In this document: in pieces, positions 33,794 through 43,952 of the stretch
Layout of the letters: every line of letters starts with the position of its first letter
How positions within the stretch are numbered: the stretch's first letter is position 1
DNA from: Spirometra erinaceieuropaei
Taxonomy: Eukaryota; Platyhelminthes; Cestoda; Diphyllobothriidea; Diphyllobothriidae
Direction: 5' to 3'
Assembly (NCBI GenBank): GCA_902702965.1
Contig: CACRXP010000432.1
Span: forward strand, 454,821-518,820
Length of the DNA stretch: 64,000 bases
The notes under the pieces: model-generated
Seen by the model: the letters and a program-made list of their open reading frames with translations, nothing else
The model's database searches: none
What the model was told of the DNA's origin: nothing
Made by a program: the position numbers and the translations under genes

Positions 33794-34016
33794 GCATGCC
33801 ATTCAAAACATATGGAGGGCGACATTATTTCGAGAGCCAATTATCAGCTGTCCACATAACGCCATTTACTTGCTGCCTCGCCGAAGTTTCAATATTGCCC
33901 ATGCACTTGCCAGCACATATCTAGAGGACGTATTTTTAAAACTTGTAGAAATATTCAGTGATTTAGACAAACCAAAAATCGGAAATATCATTAATAAAGT
34001 GAGAAAAAAATGGTAA
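33794..34016 (+). CDS. Small ORF of unknown function, copy 2
   Basis: It matches the frame at 30830-31051 from AIQNIWRATLFREPIISCPH to NKVRKKW and the stop. In this copy the open frame extends upstream to an ATG at 33699 (MSNSAGLRGEAGKMTGN), but that part comes from the inserted segment and is not shared. It is unlikely to be native. Confidence 0.3.
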
Positions 34017-34077
34017 TCCGTCTAACATAACTAAAAATCACGTTACGCAACAAACACCTTAGTACATACAGTAGATG

Positions 34078-34432
34078 TTCTAACTCATGAAATTTCATCA
34101 AACATTTCGAAATGCGTTCTCGTTTCGAGAAGATAAATTAAGAAGTGATGTAAAACTAATCATGATGCACCATAAATCTATAATGATCTAGTTAACTCAG
34201 GGTGACGGAATTCGATAAAAACGTATTTTGTTCTATGCCCTGCAAAAAATTACTACTTATGCAGTATGCAATTTTCTCATTTATTTTCAAACTGCTTAAA
34301 TATTTGAGTAAATTTCATGAAAAACATGCATACAAATAGTTATCCTTACTTACTTACTTTTACAACGCTACTTAATTTATCTTTTCGAAACGAGAACGCA
34401 CTTCGAAATTTTGGTTGACATTTCATGAGAAA
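34078..34432. repeat. Foldback element with central deletion
   Basis: The left arm (CTAACTCATGAAATTTCATC, CATTTCGAAATGCGTTCTCG) runs to about 34345 and is joined directly to the last 85 bases of a right arm ending TTGACATTTCATGAGA. About 600 bases present in copy 1 are absent, as expected from deletion between inverted arms. Confidence 0.75.
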
Positions 34433-34434
34433 GC

Positions 34435-34866
34435 ATATGTACTTTATTATCATGTAAGATTTTCATTGCATTGTCTTATAAAGCTTTTGAACTGCGGCTT
34501 CCTGTACCATACTAATACAATTAAAAGAGCTCATTACGGCATCGACATTTTGAGTTGTTTGGTAAGGCATTAAAATATGTTTAATATGCGACCATAAACT
34601 GAACACTTGCGAGCAGTTTACCATAGAATATTTTGTTTCTCACTGGATTCAGAATGTTAAGATAGAATGCGTATGAACAGTACATTATAATCGCTTTTTC
34701 ATCCAGAAATGGTTCTTGTTGCTTTGTTGACACGTCTCAACTTCTTCGAACTAATCAAGCCCGTATTTGCAAAAAAATTAATTTGCAAGTATTATTAGAA
34801 GACCCAAAACGTAAGTGCGTTCCCTCACTTACAGCATCTAGTCATTTTGTTTTTTACATAATTATC
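34435..34866. other. Intron-like sequence, no feature recognised
   Basis: AT-rich; no module or repeat arm. Confidence 0.35.
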
Positions 34867-34868
34867 AG

Positions 34869-34991
34869 ATGTCACTCTAAGGCCAGCCGGTTTCAAGTGC
34901 GATACAGAAACAAAGTCCTGTGTGCTATGCGAAGACGACGATGAAGGCTGTTCTGACTTCGCCAGTTGTGAGGAAATCTGCAAGCTTGGCG
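34869..34991 (+). CDS. Six-cysteine acidic module, exon C
   Basis: Acceptor aattatcag, then AT GTC ACT. The exon reads VTLRPAGFKCDTETKSCVLC, EDDDEGCSDFASCEEICKLG, then G and gtaagt. It is 123 bases, phase 1 to phase 1, with the exact module spacing. It shares its first codons (D/VT) with exon B and SDFASCE with exon D, as expected from serial exon duplication. Confidence 0.8.
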
Positions 34992-34994
34992 GTA

Positions 34995-35810
34995 AGTTAT
35001 TGGCTGCTTAAATGTATTTAACCATTTTTACCCGCAGGATCGTTTCATCTGACATGCTGGCAGAAACCAGAAGTGTGTTGATGACGACCTTTAAATTAAA
35101 TGATGATTTATTCGGACACTACGACGTTTGCAATAGAGACAGACGTTATCTTTTATTTTTTTAACGTTCATTGCCTGTGGTACAGTTAACTTGACAATAT
35201 GACCCTAATCTCATGATAATTCGTAAAACTTCTCAAAATTGCTTATTCACCGAAGAAGTGAAATCGCCCACAAAATTCGATATCATTTAATTGTAAATTG
35301 TTTTTAATCATTTGTGTAGAAACATCGGGTGTTTTAGACAAGTGTGAAGATCACTTATGCTATTTGTGATGCGCATATAAAAATCGGCTAAGATATGTTG
35401 CTGATAAAAACAACGAAGCGCAATTATCATCTTCATAAATTGGATCCTGCGCTGATTAGCTAAACGCAAATATATTTTGCTTCGCATCTCTGTTCACGGT
35501 AACATACAACAATTAAAAAGCCCACGTCTGATTCTGAGATGTAGGTATTTGGTTGCACGATTTAAAAACATGATGTAGACCGGCGCGAATTCTGTTTTTT
35601 AGCATACTTTTCAACTGGTTTTAAATGACTGGGGAAAAAAATGCATATTATGATTTTTTTGACAAGAAATATTCATTTGTACGAGCATTTCCTGTCAGAA
35701 ATTCATGTCATCTTTCGTTTGACAGTTTGTTTTACTTTTGTATACTTCAAAACTCTCCACATACCACTTGAGAAACACCGTTCCTTCATTTGTTTACTTT
35801 TACAACTGAT
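34995..35810. other. Intron between exons C and D
   Basis: A solo foldback-like terminus (CCTAATCTCATGATAATTCG) lies near 35205; no other feature recognised. Confidence 0.4.
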
Positions 35811-35813
35811 TAG

Positions 35814-35936
35814 AAGTCATCCCAAAACCGGCTCTTTTTAAATGCGACAAGGAATCAGAGTCGTGTGAGCCATGCGAAAATGATGGTAAAGGCTGTTCTG
35901 ACTTCGCCAGTTGTGAGGACAGCTGCAAGGGTGCGG
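35814..35936 (+). CDS. Six-cysteine acidic module, exon D
   Basis: Acceptor caactgattag, then AA GTC ATC. The exon reads VIPKPALFKCDKESESCEPC, ENDGKGCSDFASCEDSCKGA, then G and gtaagt. It is 123 bases, phase 1 to phase 1, with the exact module spacing. It lies 822 bases after exon C, the closest pair of six-cysteine exons apart from 38322/39093. Confidence 0.8.
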
Positions 35937-36285
35937 GTAAGTGAATGGCTGCATTAACTTATTTTACCATCTTTACGGGCAGACTCAGATCATATTACCT
36001 GCTAGGTGAATTTGTAAAATTAAGTTGATGACGACCTTTGAAATAAGCAATCATTTGCGCATTTGCGGAGAAGCCAGTGACATAGATGGAATGTCCCACT
36101 TATTAATCTTTAGTCCTACATTTTAATAGTGTAATTGGTGCTTAAATGTATTACCAAATTTAAACAAAGAGAACAATTTATTTTGGATACTAGAAAAACT
36201 GTGTAAATGTTGGAAGTTTGACGGATATTGTTTCCATAAAATCGACGCTAGAATCAACATAAGAGGTTACGACCGAAGGCAATAA

Positions 36286-36555
36286 TTGACGGTGTTTGCA
36301 ACAACTAGAAGGCATCATGATGAACTCGACAATCTTCTTGGATTCGTAAATGACGTCTTAACAGTGTACTGTGAACAAAGGATTTCAGCAGTTGATCTCA
36401 AGCAAATTGCTGATAGAAAAGTTAGTGACATTAGATTCCGAAAATGGGAGAGGGACATATACCCAGATGACTTTTTAGAGACAGACTCTTTAATGTCAAA
36501 AACTAATAAACCAAGTGAACATCGTCAACTATTCTTATTGAAAAGAAAAAAATAA
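36286..36555 (+). CDS. Unknown coding-like ORF (possible decayed gene)
   Basis: An 89-codon frame beginning at a non-ATG codon and reading TTRRHHDELDNLLGFVNDVL, CEQRISAVDLKQIADRKVSD, IRFRKWERDIYPDDFLETDS has balanced, soluble, protein-like composition unlike the random frames nearby. It ends KPSEHRQLFLLKRKK before TAA. No domain is recognised. It could be an exon of an unrelated gene, a retrocopy or a transposon protein lying in the intron between exons D and E. Confidence 0.35.
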   Translation: MTVFATTRRHHDELDNLLGFVNDVLTVYCEQRISAVDLKQIADRKVSDIRFRKWERDIYPDDFLETDSLMSKTNKPSEHRQLFLLKRKK

Positions 36556-36779
36556 GAATTGGGTAAGGCATATTCGGCGCAAGCGTACTTGCATTAAGAG
36601 AAATGGTGACTCGAACGATTTGCAGGATTAAAAGATATGCCTTCGCGAATTATAACTGATATGTTTATTCTCTGTTACTTGTCTGCTGGCCAATATATCA
36701 TAAATACTTGCAACTAGAGGAAGGCTAACTACAGTGCGCGGTGGAGTTGCAAATATGATAATAGAGGCATTTACTTGAA

Positions 36780-37019
36780 ATGTATGCAAAGGGGATATAT
36801 GTTGGCCGCAAGAACATGAAAGTGGGTATTTCAGATTACAAAAAGATCACCAGCAACTCCGTTCTGACATTAGGTGATCTCATGAATAGTAGGCTCAGCC
36901 AAACGAACCGTTACGTAAAGAAGATAGGCACGGAAATAACTCCCACGTATGTGAACACTCGTTTGGGAGTTATCATAAGCCGATTTACACCAGCTTTTTC
37001 CAGTTTGTCGGGTGCTTAA
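36780..37019 (+). CDS. Unknown coding-like ORF
   Basis: ATG at 36780 opens a 79-codon frame with KGIYVGRKNMKVGISDYKKI, LTLGDLMNSRLSQTNRYVKK, GTEITPTYVNTRLGVIIS. Composition is protein-like and it follows the frame at 36286-36555 by 225 bases on the same strand, so the two may be pieces of one decayed gene. Not recognised. Confidence 0.3.
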   Translation: MYAKGIYVGRKNMKVGISDYKKITSNSVLTLGDLMNSRLSQTNRYVKKIGTEITPTYVNTRLGVIISRFTPAFSSLSGA

Positions 37020-38318
37020 AATGCGAGGAAACTGCATTGATTCTCAATCATCAAAATTTTGATGGAGACGCAAACGCCGCAACAATGGCGTTCTGACAGA
37101 CGATAATCAGGAGAAGTGAACGGCACGTAGGACTGCATACGGTGATTCGACTTGCGGGCCGTCGAAAATGCAGGGGATATCTTTGGTGATGCTTAACTAT
37201 AAAGCAATCGAAAATTTGCTGTGCGCATCCAAAGCATAATGCCAACTGTGGACACGGCATTGTATTCGACATTGAGAATGCCGATTGTCACCGGACTAGT
37301 TTATCAAACAATATCAGTAAAATATCAAAGTGTAACCAAAGAGACCGTCGCGTTGTAATTGGAAGCTAAACGCGGCGCTTATTTCCGTCGAAATAAAGAC
37401 GAAGTAAAAAAGGATATATATGGATTAAGCTGGTGGGTTTATCAAAGGAACAGAAGAAAGTGGGTTTATTTCACTGTGCAATAAGGAAGAGATGTCGTTT
37501 TTCACAGGGTAGATGCTAACTTTGCATCATAGACATTGACATAGCCTGCAAAAATGAATAACCACTTTTACTTCTTTCTAGACACGATAGACATAATATA
37601 AGCATTCGCGATTTTCCTACTTCTGTGCAGTTGTTTGCTATCTCTAACGCACTGAACGAAACCGATGTACGACATAAAACACTTTTTTTGAAAATGAAAT
37701 GTATAGAACTTTCACCACCTCGAAAATTGTGGATTAAATACAAAGTCTTCCGCATTTGTTAACATTGTCCAATTTGATTTATGTCTCGGTTTCAGGTTCA
37801 TTTTTATATTTTTTATGACGCTTTATATCATCATAATTCAATTTATCTCCTAGGCAAGTAGAAGTGTTTAAGAAAATCATTCCGCAGACAACCGCATTAA
37901 TGGATACAAATAAGTGTGATTCGTATATAAACAATTAGGCTTTATTTCATTGGCCAACTGACAAGATTGAAATCGCAACAGGACGTTGAGGTTGTTCTGG
38001 ACAGATAGTATGATCACTGCCAGTGCTATTGATATCGCGAATGACGGTGCATTTGTTGATTTGGGCAAAAACTACACTTTCCTACCCGAGTTACCTGCAC
38101 TTGCACGAGGCTGTGGAACAATGCATGACGTTAAATATTGTTGATGTCTATTTCAGTTGGTAGTGTGTGCATAATTCTGGAAGGTTAAAGCATAGTGTGA
38201 AAAGCGGCAAATCATGCGTTTGCTAGTTTTTTTATCTAACCCATGCACTTCAGTCTACGCCTGAATTATTTGCTTGTTTTCCCACATAATGTATTTTTTT
38301 TAACTTCTTGTGCATTGT
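37020..38318. other. Intron-like sequence, no feature recognised
   Basis: No module, repeat arm or retroelement motif seen. Confidence 0.35.
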
Positions 38319-38321
38319 CAG

Positions 38322-38444
38322 GTTCCATTCAGAAGCCCGAACTTTTTAAATGTGACATGGACACCAAATCGTGCAAATTATGCCTCGACGAAACGAAGGG
38401 TTGTTCTGACATACGCACTTGTGAAACGAGCTGCAAGAGTGTCG
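38322..38444 (+). CDS. Six-cysteine module, exon E
   Basis: Acceptor gtgcattgtcag, then GT TCC ATT. The exon reads SIQKPELFKCDMDTKSCKLC, LDETKGCSDIRTCETSCKSV, then G and gtgagt. It is 123 bases, phase 1 to phase 1, with the exact module spacing. It is the most divergent internal copy (SDIRT for SDFxS, and less acidic). Confidence 0.8.
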
Positions 38445-39092
38445 GTGAGTGTTTTGAGGGAGTGACGCAATTTCAACTTACCTAGTGACAAAAAGATACG
38501 ACATAATTCCATAAATATATCTGTGTGCACTGAACCTTACCTACCACTGTGTATTGCATGAGTTAATGAGTTCGATCATGGGTTTAATTCTTACCAACAA
38601 ACATGTTTGAGGTGTAAACGTCTATATTTCCACGTGAAAAACGGGGAGTAAATCATACGCATTCGTTTGGCCTAGGTACACACTAATTTTGTTCATTATC
38701 ACGACAGAAACACATTTATCACCAATCGGTGGATAAAACACATGATTGTAAAGTAGCAAGTTAAGCTGGCCGAGAGATTGGATAAAATCAGTTAACAGAT
38801 TCGGTTGCGACTTACGGGGTTTGCTTATTTCCAGTATATCGGAATATGGTGCAATCAAAAACCAAAAACCTTGCTGGTCTGAAGCATTATCGGATTATTC
38901 TCCATGATAATCAGTCGTACAGTACTAATAAAATAGTCTAACAAATTCCGAATTTTGGCGAAGATATTAAGTGATGTGCCACTGACTGCAGATTACGATT
39001 TCATAACCACACTGCACTTGGTGTGAGCTATCTCATTCAGCAACTGTTTGCATTGTTCACTTCAGTACTTTTTATTTATTTTGAATGGTTAG

Positions 39093-39223
39093 ACCCTAAT
39101 CAAAAACAAGACCTATACAAATGTGATCAGGAGTCCGAATCCTGTGAACTATGCGACGAGGCGGACGAAGAATGCTCCGACTTCGCCACTTGCGATGAAA
39201 CCTGCGCAGGCGTATACACGTAA
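39093..39223 (+). CDS. Six-cysteine module, terminal exon F
   Basis: Acceptor gaatggttag, then AC CCT AAT. The exon reads PNQKQDLYKCDQESESCELC, DEADEECSDFATCDETCAGV, YT and TAA at 39221-39223. It has the same module and entry phase, but instead of a donor it ends the protein four residues after the last cysteine. The poly(A) signal follows 76 bases later. It is therefore the natural end of the array gene. Confidence 0.8.
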
Positions 39224-39298
39224 ATGTATCATGACAAAGTCCATCAACAACTGCGAAAGAAAGATTGGCACCGCTCCCCCGTTTTCTAACGCAAATTG

Positions 39299-39304
39299 AA
39301 TAAA
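39299..39304 (+). terminator. Poly(A) signal of the module-array gene
   Basis: AATAAA lies 76 bases after the stop at 39221 and is followed by a T/GT-rich stretch (GTTGCTTGTTTTTTGC), the usual downstream element. Confidence 0.65.
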
Positions 39305-39309
39305 AACCG

Positions 39310-40310
39310 TTGCTTGTTTTTTGCTTTTTTGTGCTTTAGGGATTTATCGTTGTTTTATTTTCCCCAGTTTATGTGTTCAATGATGCCGGACCTATTATCC
39401 TCATAATGTGTTAACGAAAACAAAGTTTATGTGAGTGCCTTTTTTCAGTCCACTTGAAATGTTCATCTGAATGTACTGCCAAAAAGCAGCAAACTATCCA
39501 TACTTGGATGAGGGATAATAATCATTTCGACTCCGTACATAGTGCATTTCGGGTTTTGATTGACGATCTGTGGTATATGGCGCTTGTAGGAAGTTGGTTG
39601 ATGCTTGATCCTCAGTTTTGAACAGCCACAGCATGCAGCATAGCACATCATTTTTAATGCAATTATCCCTTAGAAATGTCATAAAGTGTTGCAAAAAGTC
39701 AAGTGCCTTAATAGCTGTGCTATTTGTGTTATGAAAATAATGATCATTAGTCAGCTACGTCAAAGGCAATAATGTTTACTAAAGTTGTATTTAATGTTTG
39801 AAAAGAATTTATGCCTCACATGTACATTTAGTCTGGCCTAAAAACCATCTAAGACCATTGACTGTATGTTTATGTAAATAAATAAGAACTGCAAGCATTA
39901 TTGCCTATGTACTTCTTAGGCCCTTTTTCACCGCTTCAGAAATCCGCACATGTTTTGTGAACATGTAAACAACCTTGATGATTTAGAGGTTACGTGCACT
40001 TACAGTTCGTTATTTATGTGACTGGGTTTCATTTGTTCAAAATAGAAAAAAAATTCGTAATTGTATCTCTACATTGCGAACTGCGTGCTGGACGTTATTT
40101 GTTGCCTGCACACATAATTGTGCAAAGTCCTGCTTCCACAGGCTTTTACAACTTATGTTATGTTTACTTGCAATATTACAAAATGCCTGTTTGCTCATGG
40201 TTACATACAATATGCATTTTTATTAAACCATTACGAAGATATCACTGAATCGTCACAGTGTTGCTGACAAAGACGAAGTTTATGAGTCCCCATTAACAAC
40301 TGTATTACCT
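39310..40310. other. Intergenic, no gene seen
   Basis: Short frames only. It is the downstream flank of the array gene. Confidence 0.4.
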
Positions 40311-40314
40311 AATG

Positions 40315-40425
40315 GCAACCGGCGGGCACCGAGTTCATAGATCATTGTATAGGGTGTTTGACTTCTAACCACGAGGTCGCTAGATCAGACCCTAAATTTC
40401 GCACAAATCGGAGGATATTTATGGT
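40315..40425 (+). repeat. Decayed tRNA-derived SINE
   Basis: GTTTGACTTCTAACCACGAG followed by GTCGCTAGATCAGACCC matches GTTGACTTCTAAACCAACAG and GTCGCGAGTTCGAGGCTC of the SINE at 51950-52150. Confidence 0.45.
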
Positions 40426-40519
40426 TGACTTTTGATTAAATATAGACCAGAAGCTGCTGTTACAGGTTACCTTGTCTCTGCTTGTAATTTTTTAATGTTT
40501 ATATCAAGCACATACAGGA

Positions 40520-41495
40520 AGTGGGCTAATTCATGAAATGTCGACCGACATTTTGAAATGCGTTCTCGTTTCGAAAAGATATATTAAGTAGGGTTGTAGA
40601 ACTACTCATTTTGCAGCATAATTCTACAATGATTTAGTTACCGAAGGTTGCCAGCATTCAAAAGAAGTAATTTTCTACTGCTTTCAAGAACCATACTTTA
40701 AAAATGTCTAGTTATGCAACATTCAATTTACTCGTTGGTTTTTGGTGCCTTTGAAAATGCAATTACATTTCATGAAAAATATGCATTGAAATATTCATTT
40801 TTATATATAATCGGTGGAAAATCACGTCTTTATTTGATTCCATACTGCAAAGTAGGGTATAATTCAATTTTAAAAATTGCCTACATCCGGAACAGTTTTG
40901 AAACTGACCTGTTGTTACACCTGCATTCAGGGTTTCAAATCTACGAGCCGCATATGTTCCGTGTACGGAAAATCATGCATTTCACTACGGTATTAAGAGC
41001 GGATCATATGGGGTTCATAAAATGAAGCAGCGTATTTGAGCAAAATTTTTAACTTTGTAGGTAACATCCGTAAATGAATTAGCATGACGCTTAATAAACG
41101 GTCATTTCATGGTTTTAAAAAATCTCACAATAAGAGACTTTTTAAAACCGTGTTATTATTTTTTCGAGTATAAGATCGGAAGAAAACGTGATCTTCTACC
41201 GAAAGTGAAAGAGAATGAATACCTTTCTGCATGTTTTCCATGAAATATAGTTGGCTTTTCAAGGGCATGTAAAGCCAAGGACAAAATTATATTATATTTA
41301 AGTAGTCATTGTTTCGTATAGTTCTTGGATGCAGCCGGAAGGAAGTTCGTTCGATGGTCGGCATCCTGGGGTAACTGGATAATTATAAAATTGTGCTGCC
41401 CAGATAATCAGCTTTACAACCCCACTTAATCAATCTTTTAAAAACGATAACGCATCTCGTAACCGTGGTTAACATTTCATGAGTAAGCCCACCAA
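40520..41495. repeat. Complete foldback element with long inverted arms
   Basis: It opens GTGGGCTAATTCATGAAATG and closes ACATTTCATGAGTAAGCCCAC, near-perfect inverse complements. The arms pair inward over about 400 bases: GAAATGCGTTCTCG with CGATAACGCATCTCG, and CATTTCATGAAAAATATGCA with TGCATGTTTTCCATGAAATA. It encodes no transposase. Confidence 0.85.
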
Positions 41496-41689
41496 CTGTA
41501 TGTGCGGGGGTCCACCTACTTTAGTATTTTGAGTCGGCGTGATTACGTTGGCATTGTGTTACTGTGCGTTGTACTAGGTGTTCTGTTGGCGGGCATGTTT
41601 CCTTGTAGTCATGTCTATCTTTTTTGTTTTAATGTCTGTGATCCTTCTTGTACATCGGCCAGTCATCCCCTTCTAACTTACATGTCAGA

Positions 41690-41860
41690 TGTTTTACGGT
41701 TAAGGTTTAGGGTTGCGGTTAAGGGTTAAAGTTAAAGTGTTAGGTTTTGGGTCGGGATTATGGCTAAAGAGTCATATGATAGGATACGGGATTAGGGTCT
41801 GCAGCTATGGATAGGCTAAGGGGATTTGGACTTAGAGTTAGGGGCGTTGCTCGGCCTTAC
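41690..41860 (+). repeat. Degenerate telomere-like repeat patch
   Basis: Irregular units such as GGTTAAG, GTTTAGGG, GGTTAAGGG, TTAGGTTTTGGG and GATTAGGG occur close together. They resemble decayed TTAGGG repeats. It may be an old insertion of telomeric repeat or a GGTTAG-type satellite. Confidence 0.45.
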
Positions 41861-41864
41861 CTGA

Positions 41865-42460
41865 TGTGATTATTTACTTCACGTGCGCCTACATATCCAC
41901 GTCTTACTGATAAAAAGCATTTTACTTACAAAGACCACTGCATCATGTCGCGGAGCGAATGTGTGATGTCTTTGTCAACACCGCAGTACCGCCAATCACT
42001 CCCAGGGAAGTCGAAGCTACCGTTACTTTGGGCTTTTAATGCAATGACATTCAGCTTAATTTCTGTTATATCCGGCAGCTAAACACAAACCCTGTTCCAA
42101 ATGATTTGTCCACAATAATCGTGATATATACTTTCCAGGATGCTAAACTTGATTTTGTCGTGATGCCTATCTGGTCATTGATGTTACTGTTATAAACCTT
42201 TGAAATGTCCAAATATTTTTGTGGTCCTACGTTAACTATATGCATCCGACTGGAAGTCGTTTGCTGTGGCCGTGGTGGTATTCATCGGTGTGCGCCCTCT
42301 AACTGCGTCCTGTGTGACGAAGGCTGCGAGATGTTGCCTTACCGGCTACCGCTGGGGCGAAAAAAAGTGCATTAGCTAGACTGAGAACCACTTGACTTGG
42401 GGATTATTGTTTCGTTATGCACATGGGTAAAGCGCAATTGAATTAGCACACAAATTCAAT
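41865..42460. other. No gene seen
   Basis: No motif recognised before the start of the large duplication. Confidence 0.35.
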
Positions 42461-43952
42461 ACATATTGCTGCAGTTTTGTGGGCAAATATTTACTTTAAC
42501 GCCAAAGTTATTAGCGCTTTGGTGAAAGAAAAAAATCCGTATTGGTGTGTACATTAATTTCCACTAAATGTATTGTGATAACAAGAAAAGCAAAGTATCA
42601 GCATGTGCAAAGAGATAATATTATCAACAACGCCAAACATGTCACCTCAGAGCTTCACCCGTATTAAATGAAACACGACCTTGGGCTTCAATCATTTCAT
42701 TAAATAAAGCTAGTTATTAGGCGTTGCCTATATCCGATCTCACTTTAGAAATGCTGATAAGGCACGGGCAGACTTGACCTTGTTCAGTGCCGACTTACTG
42801 CCTCATGTATTATGATTTTAGTTGTGTTCACTGACTGGCCATACCCCTCACAACTGTGTTAAGCGGCGGCAGAATATGGAGTAAACACGCATGTATGGGC
42901 CATTTACTAGTACTTGTGCTAATAATATGGAATCCACTTACCCTAAACTATAACACTAATTGTCTGTGCGTAATTACTGAATATTACCCGCAGTGGCTGA
43001 TGGACCTCGTCTAAATATTCATTTACAAAAAATTGGGTCTCGGCCTATAGACCTGGCATATACTGATCTTATTGAAGTCCGCAGTTAATTTTTAAAGAAA
43101 CTAGAAATCAATCGTTTCTATGTTGTTTTGCCAAATTCAGATTCCCGTCGAATTAGATAATTATGAATTCAATCTCTAAACGATTAATCACGCTATTGGC
43201 CATTAGGCTATGCAAACTGAATTCAAGAACCACTTATCGCAACTCACCGCACCGTGGACAGTTCTTTGCGTTAAACGGATAGTAACACTGCAGATTGTGC
43301 CCCTAATAAAAACAAGACACGAAATGAATAATCTGCTCAAGGCCCAAAAATACTATATAAATGCACATTTATGTTGCCGTGTTGGCATTCAAAGATGATT
43401 GCATATACAACAGACAGGGTTCCATCTTACACTTCTTAGATTAAAATATTGTGTGCTTATGTCACACCGTGCCTCAGGAAAGAAACGAAGAATTCGTTGC
43501 CAGATCAGTCGCACCTGTTTCCATGCTTGCGCATGCGTTTGGGTTTTCAATTGTGTATGCGGACCCTGTGATTCCTCATCATTCTGACCTGACTGGAATG
43601 ACTACCAATCGAACGATAACTTGAACCTCACAGTCGCTCCGGTACATAGGTTTATGTGGAATGGCGGACTGATTGTCTGCCACGTCATATGGCCCCTCCA
43701 TTTTGTCGCCTATGTGGCACTCCCAAGCCTAGATACAGCCTGACAGCAGCATTTATCGTCCGTGTTATTTGTTAGAATCTAAATCCTGCTCAGTGTGCAT
43801 TGTCGATGAAATTTGTTGTTTCCCAATCTTTCCGCGTCAGTTTAGCTTCCAAACAGTGCACTCTTATTTTTCATTGTGGCCACGGGAGTATGATGATACG
43901 TCCATTTGTCTTTATAAACGATTGCATGAAAACACTGAAACTAATGAAGTAT

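Larger units (their letters stand above)
32069..34432 (+). repeat. Segmental duplication, copy 2, with a 1.4-kb insertion
   Basis: The A block is at 32069-32370 and the ORF and foldback blocks at 33794-34432. Between them 32371-33785 is absent from copy 1 and is best read as an insertion. It starts with GTTTCAGCCTTCGACCGAGG, which resembles the end of the GIY-YIG element near 20610, and holds two SINE-body fragments at 33118-33240 and 33542-33625. Confidence 0.7.
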
